Shown: positions 35,155 through 43,538, counted from the stretch's first letter. The stretch is DNA of 53,090 nt from Methylotuvimicrobium buryatense 5G (GCF_000341735.1 NZ_KB455575.1:4931458-4984547), one strand, 5' to 3'. Translations and numbers: made by a program. Notes: generated from the letters alone by a model not told the origin.

Positions 35155-35619
35155 ATGTTTGGATTTACTTCGGATCATTCCGCTTCGGGTACGGCTAGCA
35201 CAATCATCAATAAACCGGTGGATGATGTGTTTAATTTTATCGGGGTCGATTTTTTTAAAAATTATCATCGGTGGTCGCCTGAGGTCATCGAATGCGAATT
35301 ACTGAGCGATCCGCCGTTACGTTTGAATAGCCTTGCCAGGCAGGTACGAATCGATCAGGGTCAAAGAAGCGAGTCGACTTTTAAGGTAACTTGCTTTGAT
35401 CCGCTTAGTAAATTGACTTTTGAAGGTGTTTCGAATCCCTATCGTTGTTTTTATGATTTTAAGCCCGGGCGGACGCCGGAGCAGACTGAAGTCACATTTA
35501 CTTTCGAATTATTGAGGCTCGAACTCTTCATGCTACCGTTTGAAAAGCTGATTCGTATTGCTGTGAGAGAGGGTGCGATCCGAACGGTTCGAAATCTCAA
35601 AACGTTAATAGAGTCTTAG
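35155..35619 (+). CDS. SRPBCC-fold protein, first copy of the LOV-linked pair
   Basis: 154 residues. VDDVFNFIGVDFFKNYHRWSP, then LARQVRIDQGQRSESTFKV, and a C-terminal helix LFMLPFEKLIRIAVREGAIR fit the START/SRPBCC (polyketide cyclase/dehydrase-like) fold, a helix-grip that holds a hydrophobic ligand. No signal peptide is seen, so it is probably cytoplasmic. It is a clear paralogue of the protein at 36716-37204, with the same motif order and near-identical VRI(D/E)QGQ and MxPFEKLIR segments. A LOV photoreceptor gene follows each copy. Here 430 bases of repeats, including a MITE, separate it from its LOV partner. The ligand is unknown. The fold call is from pattern, not a search. Confidence 0.7.
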   Translation: MFGFTSDHSASGTASTIINKPVDDVFNFIGVDFFKNYHRWSPEVIECELLSDPPLRLNSLARQVRIDQGQRSESTFKVTCFDPLSKLTFEGVSNPYRCFYDFKPGRTPEQTEVTFTFELLRLELFMLPFEKLIRIAVREGAIRTVRNLKTLIES

Positions 35620-36049
35620 GGGCGAGCCCCGTAGGGTATGCTATGCGTACCATGGCAACCCCACCAATGCTAACACAAGCACTTATGGTTTGATCTGGGT
35701 AGGGATTCGGTGTTTAACGGCATGGAGGTTCGCGAGCGTGCTGTAGAACTTATGTATAACGATGAGCGCTGAGCGTCACTACCATTAAGTTAAGCCGTCA
35801 CAGAATAGTAATACTGGCTTCAGGCTCGAATGGTTTTCAAAAGCCTACCATCCATGGCACTGGATTCCGCCAGTCCATGGCGGAATGACGGGTTTCCCTT
35901 AACTTAATGGCAGTGCCGCAGAGCGTGGGAACGATGAAGCCTGAGTTATTTCGTGCTCATTCCTTAGAGAACGCTAATTACGAGTTCAGAATTGATGACT
36001 AATGCTAAGCAATCCGGATATTTTTTGAGTCAGATGGCGGGTATTGAAC
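35620..36049. repeat. Repeats inserted between SRPBCC1 and LOV1
   Basis: 35628-35748 is a GTAGGGTATGC..GTACCATGGCAACCCCACC element that matches 13095-13215 in reverse complement. A CACTGCC MITE at 35777-35915, set in a GCGTGGGAACG repeat, follows. The rest carries no recognisable gene. Confidence 0.7.
35777..35915. mobile_element. CACTGCC MITE, interior type 1, copy at 35.8 kb
   Basis: 139 bp with ends CACTACCATTAAGTTAAG and CTTAACTTAATGGCAGTG. The flanks GCGCTGAGCGT (35766-35776) and CCGCAGAGCGT (35916-35926) agree at 9 of 11 positions, an aged target duplication. Interior orientation matches the 1401 copy. Confidence 0.83.
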
Positions 36050-36544
36050 ATGAAGTTTCAAATAGAAAAAGATCCGGGAGTCATTCCTCACATTCTTACT
36101 CAAATTTTGGACGGGTGTGTTAATGGTATTACCTTGTCCGATCCCGATTTGGAAGATAACCCGATCGTCTTCGCGAACGAAGTTTTCGAAAAAATCACCG
36201 GTTACAGTCGTGATGACATTATTGGAAAAAACTGCCGGTTCTTGCAAGGAAAAGATCATGATCAACCGGAGATCGAAATCTTGCGTGAGGCGATCAAGAA
36301 TCGACGAGCAGTTGAGGTCACGCTAAAAAACTATAAAAAAAACGGCGATCTTTTTTACAATCGGCTTTCTGTAACCCCCTTATTCGATAACGAAGGTCGG
36401 TTGATTTATTTTCTAGGCGTTCAATACGACATTACCGAACAGATACATGCGCAACACGAGATAGAAAGATTGAATAATTCTTTCGACTTAAGGCGTTTCG
36501 ACTACCTTAGTCAGCAGTCTAAGCGAGGAACTGTTAAACGTTGA
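36050..36544 (+). CDS. Short LOV-domain blue-light receptor, copy 1
   Basis: 164 residues from ATG 36050. It is a single PAS/LOV domain with the diagnostic GKNCRFLQG motif; C62 is the residue expected to form the flavin-cysteinyl adduct in blue light. Other LOV hallmarks are NPIVFANEVFEKITGYS, NYKKNGDLFYNRLSVTPL (flavin-contacting Asn residues) and YFLGVQYDIT, with the Gln that signals the flavin state. A helical tail (AQHEIERLNNSFDLRRFDYL) follows but no kinase, HTH, GGDEF or STAS output domain, so it is a short LOV protein that must act through a partner. The neighbouring SRPBCC genes are the obvious candidates. FMN binding is inferred from motif. Confidence 0.93.
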   Translation: MKFQIEKDPGVIPHILTQILDGCVNGITLSDPDLEDNPIVFANEVFEKITGYSRDDIIGKNCRFLQGKDHDQPEIEILREAIKNRRAVEVTLKNYKKNGDLFYNRLSVTPLFDNEGRLIYFLGVQYDITEQIHAQHEIERLNNSFDLRRFDYLSQQSKRGTVKR

Positions 36545-36603
36545 ATACTCAAACGTGATCGATTCTTTCAAAAAACAAACAACTAGGCGATATGGGGAAG
36601 CTA

Positions 36604-36729
36604 ATGAGTAATGAGGTTGACATGACGTGTGCCGACATTTATCCGAAAATATCTATGGATATTTCGGTGCCGGAGAAAAAAAACTTCAACTTACCACGAT
36701 CGACAAGGAGGCCGCATGTTTGCGTTTGA
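36604..36729 (+). CDS. Possible 41-residue leader ORF overlapping SRPBCC2
   Basis: ATG 36604 is preceded by GGGGAAG and opens a 41-codon frame (MSNEVDMTCADIYPKISMD..) that ends at TGA 36727-36729, 14 bases inside the SRPBCC2 gene in another frame. It could couple translation of SRPBCC2. No homology is recognised, and it may be fortuitous. Confidence 0.25.
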   Translation: MSNEVDMTCADIYPKISMDISVPEKKNFNLPRSTRRPHVCV

Positions 36730-37204
36730 TTTATCAAAACCGTTGATCGGGAAAGCTGGTATAGGTCTTGAAAAAACCGTTGCTGACGTGTTCGATTATG
36801 TCGGCTTTCATTTTTTTGATAATTATCCAAAATGGGCCTTGGAAGTTATCGAATTTGAGGTGCTGCAGGAACAACCTATCGGAGTCGGTTCGAGAGCCAA
36901 GCAAGTTAGGATAGAGCAAGGGCAAAAAGTAGAGTCGACCTTCGAGATCACCGAATTTGTGCCGTTACAAACATTAGCGCTGGAATCGGTAAGCCAAGAG
37001 TTTCGTGAAGTTTATACCTTTGAGGAGGACAACGGCATCGATTCGACTCGATTAGAAATTAGCTTTGAGTTGCTGCATGTCGATTTCTTCATGAGGCCGT
37101 TTGAAAAGTTGATTCGTGTTGCCATCGAGGAAGGCTTGCAAAATTCGCTGGAAAATATCCAAACACTGTTGGGTGGTCATTACGGTGAGCCGGAAGGGTC
37201 TTGA
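36716..37204 (+). CDS. SRPBCC-fold protein, second copy of the LOV-linked pair
   Basis: 162 residues. ATG 36716 is chosen because AAGGAGG stands 3 bases upstream (close, but the best available) and the N-terminus then aligns with the first copy (MFAFDLSK against MFGFTSDH). Shared landmarks: VADVFDYVGFHFFDNYPKW, AKQVRIEQGQKVESTFE, LEISFELLHVDFFMRPFEKLIRVAIEEG. The helix-grip fold suggests binding of a hydrophobic ligand in the cytoplasm. It lies between the two LOV genes, 74 bases before LOV2. The alternation SRPBCC-LOV-SRPBCC-LOV shows that the pair was duplicated as a unit. Confidence 0.72.
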   Translation: MFAFDLSKPLIGKAGIGLEKTVADVFDYVGFHFFDNYPKWALEVIEFEVLQEQPIGVGSRAKQVRIEQGQKVESTFEITEFVPLQTLALESVSQEFREVYTFEEDNGIDSTRLEISFELLHVDFFMRPFEKLIRVAIEEGLQNSLENIQTLLGGHYGEPEGS

Positions 37205-37278
37205 TTTAAAGGTTATTGAACGCTACCGGCAGCCAACACTGAATGTTCCAATCGTAAAATTTATCTAGGAGTATAACA

Positions 37279-37725
37279 ATGGCTTTTATCGCTGAAAAAG
37301 ATCCGGGATTGATTCCGCAAATTCTATCGCTGATTCTGGATGAATGCATTAACGGCATTACGCTAGCCGACCCTGACCTCGAGGACATGCCGATTGTTTA
37401 TGCCAATAAAGCGTTTGTAGCGGTTACCGGTTATTCGCAGGAAGAAGTGATCGGACGCAATTGTCGATTCTTGCAGGGCGATGACCGAAACCAAGAAGAA
37501 ATTAAGAGGATTAAGGAGGCTATAAATGCACAAAAACCGGTTGAAGTGGTTTTGCGCAATTATAAAAAAAACGGAGAGTTATTCTATAACCGGTTTAAGA
37601 TCATTCCATTATGCGATCGGAGCGGCAAGCTGATTTATTTTCTCGGCGTGCAATACGATGTTACACGGCAAATCGTTGACGAGGAAACTATCAATAATTT
37701 GAGAAAACAGCTAGAAAGTCTGTAA
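37279..37725 (+). CDS. Short LOV-domain blue-light receptor, copy 2
   Basis: 148 residues. AGGAG lies 8 bases before the ATG. Nearly colinear with copy 1: xEKDPGxIPxIL start, then NGITLADPDLEDMPIVYANK, and GRNCRFLQG with C62 at the same residue number. NYKKNGELFYNRFKIIPL and YFLGVQYDVT follow, and the C-terminal helix (DEETINNLRKQLESL) is shorter than in copy 1. No output domain. Divergence in the tail hints that the two receptors contact different partners or differ in dimerisation. Blue-light sensing is known for the LOV family; the pathway here is unknown. Confidence 0.93.
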   Translation: MAFIAEKDPGLIPQILSLILDECINGITLADPDLEDMPIVYANKAFVAVTGYSQEEVIGRNCRFLQGDDRNQEEIKRIKEAINAQKPVEVVLRNYKKNGELFYNRFKIIPLCDRSGKLIYFLGVQYDVTRQIVDEETINNLRKQLESL

Positions 37726-37728
37726 TAT

Positions 37729-37938
37729 TATACCTATCGCACTTCAAATTTCGGCATTAGCGTATGGAGGCGTCGGGGTGTTAGGTCGATTTTGCTCCTG
37801 CAAAATCGACATTCATGCCATCCATGGCGCTCGCAAAGGCTTTGGCAGCATGGATACTGTCATAGAGCCTACATGGACGTATTCACGGCGTCCTTTCACG
37901 GGCACCCCTACGCCGAAATTTGACTAGCAAAGGGTATA
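37729..37938. repeat. TATACC-ended inverted-repeat element, copy 2
   Basis: 210 bp that begins 3 bases after the LOV2 stop. Ends TATACCTATCGCACTTC.. and ..TAGCAAAGGGTATA are imperfect 27-base inverted repeats sharing TCAAATTTCGGC. Related to 13564-13725. In RNA it would form a long hairpin and could act as a 3' boundary for the LOV genes. Confidence 0.7.
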
Positions 37939-38035
37939 TGATTCATTAAGATTTATTTGGGCAATCGTCTAGAGGCTTATCTAATAAGACTTCCGATATA
38001 GGGTGTTGATATGTTTATTTTAGTCAAGGTGCGTC

Positions 38036-38872
38036 ATGAACGTTACGGATAGCTCTTTACCGGTTGCCGAGCAAGGTTTGCCGTTGAATGAAATCTTTTT
38101 GTCATTGGCGATAGCAGCATTTCTGTTGTTAATAGTGATGGAAGGATTGAAACCTTACCAGCGGTTCGATCGAAAAGTCGCGAAAAATTCGGTGGTTACT
38201 AATACTACGGCTTTTTTATTTAATAATGTTATTTTAACCACCCTAAGAGCGTCCTCGCTTTTTTTTGTGGCGCAACAGTTTTCGAATTATGGCGTGTTGA
38301 GCGGTCTGTCCAACGGGCCGATTAAATGGGTGCTATCGTTTTTATTGTTCGATCTTGCGATTTATGCTTGGCATTATGCAAGTCACAAAAACGAATTTTT
38401 ATGGCGTTTCCATAAAATTCATCATAGTGATAAAACCTTTAACGTCACGACCGGGTTTCGTTTTCATGTATTCGATTTGTTTATTGAAATCGTCATGAAA
38501 TGCCTGTTCGTCATTGTTTTCGGCGTCGATGCTTACGTGATACTCGCGATCGAATTGATCGAGCTGTCTTTTATTTTCTTTCATCATTCGAATCTGTCCT
38601 TCGAGAAAGAGGATTTATTGTCGAAAGTTATTATTACGCCGGCCTTGCATAGAACTCATCATTCGGCACTACGTAGTGAGCATGACAGTAATTACGGTAT
38701 TGTGTTATCGATATGGGATCAATTGTTTGGTACTCGCAAGGAATTGGTTCCGAAAAAGATCGGTCTCGATTTAATCGAAGCAGATAATTTTATACAGCTG
38801 TTTTTCTTGGCATTCATTACCGAAAGACACGTAGCCAAACTATTAGGTTTGATTCCGAAAGGAAGAAAATAA
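38036..38872 (+). CDS. Membrane fatty-acid hydroxylase/sterol-desaturase family protein
   Basis: 278 residues. AAGGTG stands 6 bases before the ATG. The di-iron histidine clusters of the family are present: H113-x3-H117 (HYASH), H126-x2-HH130 (HKIHH), HH at 183-184, and H205-x2-HH209 (HRTHH). Several hydrophobic helices at about 20-36, 95-112 and 150-183 place it in the inner membrane. Such enzymes use oxygen to hydroxylate or desaturate lipids such as fatty acids, sterols or carotenoids. It follows the LOV/SRPBCC genes by 310 bases with an inverted-repeat element between, so co-transcription is doubtful. Its substrate is unknown, and hopanoid or other lipid tailoring is a guess. Confidence 0.87.
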   Translation: MNVTDSSLPVAEQGLPLNEIFLSLAIAAFLLLIVMEGLKPYQRFDRKVAKNSVVTNTTAFLFNNVILTTLRASSLFFVAQQFSNYGVLSGLSNGPIKWVLSFLLFDLAIYAWHYASHKNEFLWRFHKIHHSDKTFNVTTGFRFHVFDLFIEIVMKCLFVIVFGVDAYVILAIELIELSFIFFHHSNLSFEKEDLLSKVIITPALHRTHHSALRSEHDSNYGIVLSIWDQLFGTRKELVPKKIGLDLIEADNFIQLFFLAFITERHVAKLLGLIPKGRK

Positions 38873-38964
38873 ATCGATTTGGCGTTCGCGGTCAGGTGGG
38901 CATAACCAGGTGCTTTATAGCCAGGATTGATCTCGACTAGTTTTGCAAAAGCGGGTACCGGAAA

Positions 38965-38992
38965 CAAAAAAGGGCGGAGTGTATCCGCCCTT
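38965..38992 (-). terminator. Rho-independent terminator of gap-pyk
   Basis: Read on the minus strand, AAGGGCGGA and TCCGCCCTT form a perfect 9-bp stem with a 5-base loop followed by TTTTTT. It lies 31 bases past the pyk stop. Confidence 0.9.
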
Positions 38993-39022
38993 GATGCATT
39001 GTTTAGGAATAACAGTGAGTGA

Positions 39023-40468
39023 TTAAGGCGTTAAGCCTTCGCCCACGGTAATCACTTTCAATGCGTTGGTTCCGCCTTGAACGCCGGTCAGATCGCCTTT
39101 GGTGATAATGAATTTATCGCCGTTTTGCGCTTGATGGCGTTTTCTTAGATGATTGACGATTTCGCGGTTGACTTCGGCATGATCCGGTTCTTTCAGATGT
39201 TTGTCGAAATAGAACGGAAAAACGCCTCGGTAAAGCGTGACCTTGCCCAAGGTTTTTTCCTGGCTGCTAAATGCGAAGATAGGAATTGCCGAGCTGATTC
39301 TGGACATCCATAACGGTGTCGATCCGGATTCGGTCAATGCCGCTATGCCATGAATCGTCGTATGATTCGCCATATACATCGCCGACATCGCGATGGCTTC
39401 ATCGATGCGCTGGAATTGCGTATCCATGCGATGCTTCGAAACTCGAACGCTCGGTTGTTTCTCGGTTTCTTCGCAAACCCGTACCATCGCTTCAACCGCT
39501 TTGACCGGATATTTACCGGAAGCGGTTTCGGCCGATAGCATGATCGCATCGGTACCGTCGACGACGGCATTCGCAACGTCGAAGACTTCGGCGCGAGTCG
39601 GAATCGGATTTTCTATCATCGATTCCATCATTTGCGTCGCAGTGATCGCTATGCGATTCAATTCGCGTGCGCGGCTAATGAGTCGTTTCTGCGCGGCCGG
39701 AAGATTGGCGTCGCCAATTTCAACACCCAAGTCGCCACGAGCAACCATTACCGCATCGGAAGCCAGGATGATTTCATCCATGACTTCCATGGCTTCGGCG
39801 CGTTCGACCTTCGCGACGATGCCGGCATGGCAGCCTTCCGCCAGTAACAATTCGCGCGCTTCGTTCAAGTCCGCTGCGCATCTAGGAAAAGATACGGCAA
39901 CATAATCGCAATCGATTTTCGCAATCGTTTTGATGTCTTCCTTGTCCTTTTCAGTCAAAGCGGCGGCGGATAAACCGCCGCCTAGAAGATTGATGCCTTT
40001 GTTGTTGGACAGGTCGCCGCCGACGACTACTTTGCAATTGACACGTTTGCCGTCGGTATCGACTACGTCTAATACCACTCGCCCATCGTCCAATAGTAAA
40101 CGACTGCCGTTGCGCACCTCGCGAGCCAGCGGTTCGTAAGTGATGCCGACTTGGGTATTATCGCCGTCGTTCGGGCCCAAGTTGATGTCCAGGGCGAAAT
40201 CCTGGCCTTCATCAAGCCATACTTTCGTTTCTTTGAAACGCGCTATGCGTATTTTAGGGCCTTGCAGGTCGCCTAAGATGCCGACGCGGCGTCCGGTTTT
40301 GCGGCTTAATTCGCGAACTTTGTTGGCTCGGTCAATATGGTCTTGCGCCGAGCCGTGCGAGAAATTCATGCGAACCACGTCGATGCCGGCTTTGAACAAG
40401 TTTTCAAGGACCCCAGGTTTATCCGTTGCGGGGCCCAAGGTGGCCAGTATTTTGGTTCTACGTAACAT
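39023..40468 (-). CDS. pyk: Pyruvate kinase
   Basis: 481 residues. The N-terminal [17 protein letters not shown] and [11 protein letters not shown], the central [11 protein letters not shown], and [43 protein letters not shown] identify the enzyme. It makes pyruvate and ATP from phosphoenolpyruvate. It lies 9 bases after gap, and the pair ends at a strong terminator, so they form one operon of lower glycolysis. Confidence 0.97.
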   Translation of the reverse strand: MLRRTKILATLGPATDKPGVLENLFKAGIDVVRMNFSHGSAQDHIDRANKVRELSRKTGRRVGILGDLQGPKIRIARFKETKVWLDEGQDFALDINLGPNDGDNTQVGITYEPLAREVRNGSRLLLDDGRVVLDVVDTDGKRVNCKVVVGGDLSNNKGINLLGGGLSAAALTEKDKEDIKTIAKIDCDYVAVSFPRCAADLNEARELLLAEGCHAGIVAKVERAEAMEVMDEIILASDAVMVARGDLGVEIGDANLPAAQKRLISRARELNRIAITATQMMESMIENPIPTRAEVFDVANAVVDGTDAIMLSAETASGKYPVKAVEAMVRVCEETEKQPSVRVSKHRMDTQFQRIDEAIAMSAMYMANHTTIHGIAALTESGSTPLWMSRISSAIPIFAFSSQEKTLGKVTLYRGVFPFYFDKHLKEPDHAEVNREIVNHLRKRHQAQNGDKFIITKGDLTGVQGGTNALKVITVGEGLTP

Positions 40469-40477
40469 TAGTGCCCT

Positions 40478-41488
40478 TTATTTTGCGTTGCACAAGGCAA
40501 CAGTGGTATCCAGCATGCGGTTCGAGAAGCCCCATTCGTTGTCGTACCAAGCCAAAACTTTAACGAAGTTGCCGCCAGTGACTTTGGTTAATGACGATTC
40601 GTAGATCGATGATGCAGGATTATGGTTGAAGTCGATAGAAACCAGAGGCTTGTCGTTGTAAGCCAAGATGCCGTTCGATTTTTCCGAAGCGGATTTCAGG
40701 ATGCTGTTGATTTCATCCACGCTGGTATCTTTTCCGGCGGTAAAGCACAGGTCGACGACCGAAACGTTGATGGTCGGTACGCGCATGGCGAAGCCGTCCA
40801 GTTTTCCGGCCAATTCAGGTAGAACCAAGCCGACAGCCGCGGCCGCGCCGGTTTTGGTTGGGATCATCGATTGTGTTGCGGAACGCGCGCGGCGTAAATC
40901 GCTGTGATAAACGTCGGTTAACACTTGGTCGTTGGTGTAAGCATGAATCGTGGTCATTAAGCCGTGTTTGATGCCGATGGTATCGTTCAAAGCTTTTGCT
41001 AATGGCGCCAGACAGTTGGTGGTGCACGAAGCATTGGAAATGATCGTGTCGGAGGCTTTTAACGAGTCGTGGTTGACGCCGTAAACGATTGTGGCGTCGA
41101 CGTCGTTACCGCCGGGGGCCGAAATGATAACTTTTTTCGCGCCTGCGGTGATATGAGCGGAAGCTTTGGCTTTGCTGGTAAAAAAACCGGTGCATTCATG
41201 CACGACGTCGACCCCGAGTTCGGCCCAAGGAAGTTTGGATGGGTCGCGTTCGGAAAGTACACGAATTCTGTCGCCATTGACGATCATGTAATCGCCGTCG
41301 ACACCGACTTCACCGGGGAATTTTCCGTGCGCGGTATCGTATTGAGTGAGGTGAGCATTGGTAGCGGAATCGCCCAAGTCGTTGATTGCAACAACTTGGA
41401 TTTCACCGTTGCGGCCAGATTCATACAATGCACGAACGATATTTCGTCCAATACGACCATAGCCGTTGATTGCGACTTTAATTGCCAT
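40478..41488 (-). CDS. gap: Glyceraldehyde-3-phosphate dehydrogenase
   Basis: 336 residues. NAD-binding NGYGRIGRN (8-16) and the active-site SNASCTTNC with C155 are plain, as is NEWGFSNRM near the C-terminus. GGAGAA precedes the ATG. It oxidises glyceraldehyde 3-phosphate with phosphate. First gene of gap-pyk; the 272-base region upstream is shared with a divergent TRAP gene. Confidence 0.97.
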   Translation of the reverse strand: MAIKVAINGYGRIGRNIVRALYESGRNGEIQVVAINDLGDSATNAHLTQYDTAHGKFPGEVGVDGDYMIVNGDRIRVLSERDPSKLPWAELGVDVVHECTGFFTSKAKASAHITAGAKKVIISAPGGNDVDATIVYGVNHDSLKASDTIISNASCTTNCLAPLAKALNDTIGIKHGLMTTIHAYTNDQVLTDVYHSDLRRARSATQSMIPTKTGAAAAVGLVLPELAGKLDGFAMRVPTINVSVVDLCFTAGKDTSVDEINSILKSASEKSNGILAYNDKPLVSIDFNHNPASSIYESSLTKVTGGNFVKVLAWYDNEWGFSNRMLDTTVALCNAK

Positions 41489-41760
41489 ATAAGTTCTCCG
41501 GTAATGTGAGGTTGATTTTTTAGGTGGGCGCCGATCGGTTTCTGATCAGCGTACGGCGTGAAAGTATAGCAAAATTAGCTATATTCCGTCCATGTATAAA
41601 GGGATTCGTTGCTTTAGAGTAACACAAATCACCGTGTTGCTATTGTGGAAAGTTTCGGTAGTTTGTGTGAATCTTCGTTAAACTCACGTCGCATTCAAAG
41701 CCAATTTTTTGATTGCGGGTAATCATCGACTTTTTCGCAAATTACGGAGGTGCATAGCAT
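41489..41760. promoter_or_regulatory. Divergent region gap/TRAP gene
   Basis: 272 bases, free of the palindromic repeats common elsewhere, presumably with promoters for both genes. I cannot pin the boxes. GGAGG at about 41746-41750 is the ribosome site for the TRAP gene. Confidence 0.45.
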
Positions 41761-42846
41761 ATGAAGCGTAGAGAATTTATAAAAAAAGCGGGCGTAAGTA
41801 CGGTCGCGGCAAGTACTGTAACATTGACGGGTACTGAAATCAGTAAGGCCGACACGGTTTTTAAATGGAAGCTGGTCACGGCTTGGCCGAAAAATTTTCC
41901 AGGCTTAGGGCATGGCGCTAACTTATTGGCGCAAATGATCACCGAGATGAGCGGTGGGCGGATCAATGTCAAAGTCTATGGGGCTTCGGAATTGGTGCCT
42001 GCTTTTGAAGTGTTTGATGCGGTTGCTAATGGAACTGCAGAGATGGGCCATTCCGGGTCTTATTATTGGAAGGGTAAGTCGGAGGCGGCGCAGTTTTTTT
42101 CGGCGGTGCCTTTCGGCTTTACGGCTCAAGAAATGAATGCGTGGTTGTATTACGGTGGCGGTTTGGAGTTGTGGCAAGAACTTTACAAGCCCTTCGGTCT
42201 GATTCCGGTGCCGGCCGGAAATTCGGGCGTGCAAATGGCCGGATGGTTCAATCGGGAAATTAAATCGGTAGCCGATTTGAAAGGATTGAAAATGCGTATT
42301 CCCGGTCTGGGTGGCGAAGTTTTGAGGCGCGCCGGCGGTACTACGGTTAACTTGCCGGGCGGAGAGATATTCACGGCTTTGCAGTCACATAACATCGATG
42401 CGACCGAATGGGTCGGGCCTTATAACGATTTGGCTTTCGGCTTGCATAAGGCGGCGAAGTTTTATTATTACCCAGGTTGGCATGAGCCGGGTTCGACGAT
42501 CGAGGCCGTTATCAACCGAAAAGCCTTCGACGCATTGCCGAAAGATTTGCAGCAAATTGTAATGACGGCGTGTAAGGCTGCAAATATGGACATGATAAGC
42601 GAATACACGGCGCGTAATAATCAAGCCTTGGATACTTTAATGAACAAGCATAATGTATCGGTATTGCCTTTGCCTGACGATGTACTGAAAAAACTCAAGC
42701 AGATTTCGGACGAACTTATTGCTGAAATGGCCGCAAAGGATCCTGCGGTCAAAAAAGTTTACGATTCGGTCGTCGGTTTCAGAAGCCAAGTTTCGCGTTG
42801 GACCGAGATCTCGGAGTTGGCCTTTTTGAAGGCGAGAGCGCTTTGA
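41761..42846 (+). CDS. TRAP transporter solute-binding protein, DctP/TakP-like, Tat signal
   Basis: 361 residues. The N-terminus KRREFIKKAG with following TVAASTVTLTG is a twin-arginine signal. The mature part (FKWKLVTAWPKNFPGLGHGA, GASELVPAFEVFDAVANG, LKMRIPGLGGEVLRRAGG, WVGPYNDLAFG) matches the TakP branch, which binds 2-oxo acids in the periplasm. Such proteins need DctQ and DctM membrane subunits; none lies beside it here, so it is an orphan whose permease must be elsewhere, or it has another use. It stands alone between gap and the PilZ gene. Confidence 0.9.
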   Translation: MKRREFIKKAGVSTVAASTVTLTGTEISKADTVFKWKLVTAWPKNFPGLGHGANLLAQMITEMSGGRINVKVYGASELVPAFEVFDAVANGTAEMGHSGSYYWKGKSEAAQFFSAVPFGFTAQEMNAWLYYGGGLELWQELYKPFGLIPVPAGNSGVQMAGWFNREIKSVADLKGLKMRIPGLGGEVLRRAGGTTVNLPGGEIFTALQSHNIDATEWVGPYNDLAFGLHKAAKFYYYPGWHEPGSTIEAVINRKAFDALPKDLQQIVMTACKAANMDMISEYTARNNQALDTLMNKHNVSVLPLPDDVLKKLKQISDELIAEMAAKDPAVKKVYDSVVGFRSQVSRWTEISELAFLKARAL

Positions 42847-43172
42847 TCGATAAACCTATAAAAAAGCATTTCCTGATTACGTAGAACTTTCAGCCAAATC
42901 GACAAAGGCCAAACTACCCGTCATACCGGCAGGGATTGCCGATATCCATTGTACAGGGACGTACTCATATTCCTTTGACCTACAAAAAGCATTTCACCAT
43001 GAAGAATAAGAGGTTAATTCAATAGCTTGCCATGCTTTTGCAAAACAGTTTTTCTCCTGAATGATTACTCAAGGTTTTTAATATCATCTTGAAACACATA
43101 AAGAACTTCATGTTTTTCATGGTTAAGTTGCCGAATTTAGGGTCAAAAGCATTTTGTGGATTCGTTGCCCAG
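42847..43172. other. Spacer, no gene seen
   Basis: Holds a short GGATTGCCGATATCCA stretch (about 42934-42949), also present near 28092-28107. A minus-strand 65-residue frame covering 43019-43216 overlaps the PilZ gene and has no recognisable features. Confidence 0.4.
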
Positions 43173-43538
43173 TTATATTGTCGGCATTGCGATGTTCGTT
43201 TGGGTTTGTTTGACACATTCGAACATCAGTTCGTCTAAAGCTTCTTCAGTCGAATAGTTGCCATGGTGCAGGCCGTATTCGAAGTGTGGGCAGTAATGCT
43301 TGATCTCGCCGTGTATCGTTATCGGAATTTTCGATTCGGGGAGCACGATGACAATTTTGACAATTCCTTCGCTTTTCTCGGGTAATGGAGAGTTCAGGCG
43401 AATTTTAATGCCGGTGTAGCTAATGTCGATAACGTCGCCGTCAATTTCAATCGGAGCCTGCCTGACTCGGTCGATGCTGACATGGGCTTTTAATTCCTTG
43501 ACCGATATTCTTGGGTGGTTGCGTTGTTCGTTGTGCAT
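43173..43538 (-). CDS. PilZ-domain protein (probable c-di-GMP receptor)
   Basis: 121 residues, a single PilZ domain. RNHPR (6-10) is a near-match to the RxxxR c-di-GMP motif, and D38-x-S40-x-x-G43 in VIDISYTG is the second one. PilZ proteins bind c-di-GMP and switch partners in motility, adhesion or polysaccharide export. It follows cyaA by 85 bases on the same strand, which would place a c-di-GMP receptor next to the cAMP synthase. Whether they are co-transcribed cannot be told. Confidence 0.85.
   Translation of the reverse strand: MHNEQRNHPRISVKELKAHVSIDRVRQAPIEIDGDVIDISYTGIKIRLNSPLPEKSEGIVKIVIVLPESKIPITIHGEIKHYCPHFEYGLHHGNYSTEEALDELMFECVKQTQTNIAMPTI

Noticed and set aside
43019-43216. 65-residue minus-strand frame after the PilZ gene
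   Set aside because: It overlaps the PilZ 3' end, has no ribosome site I trust, and shows no recognisable sequence features.
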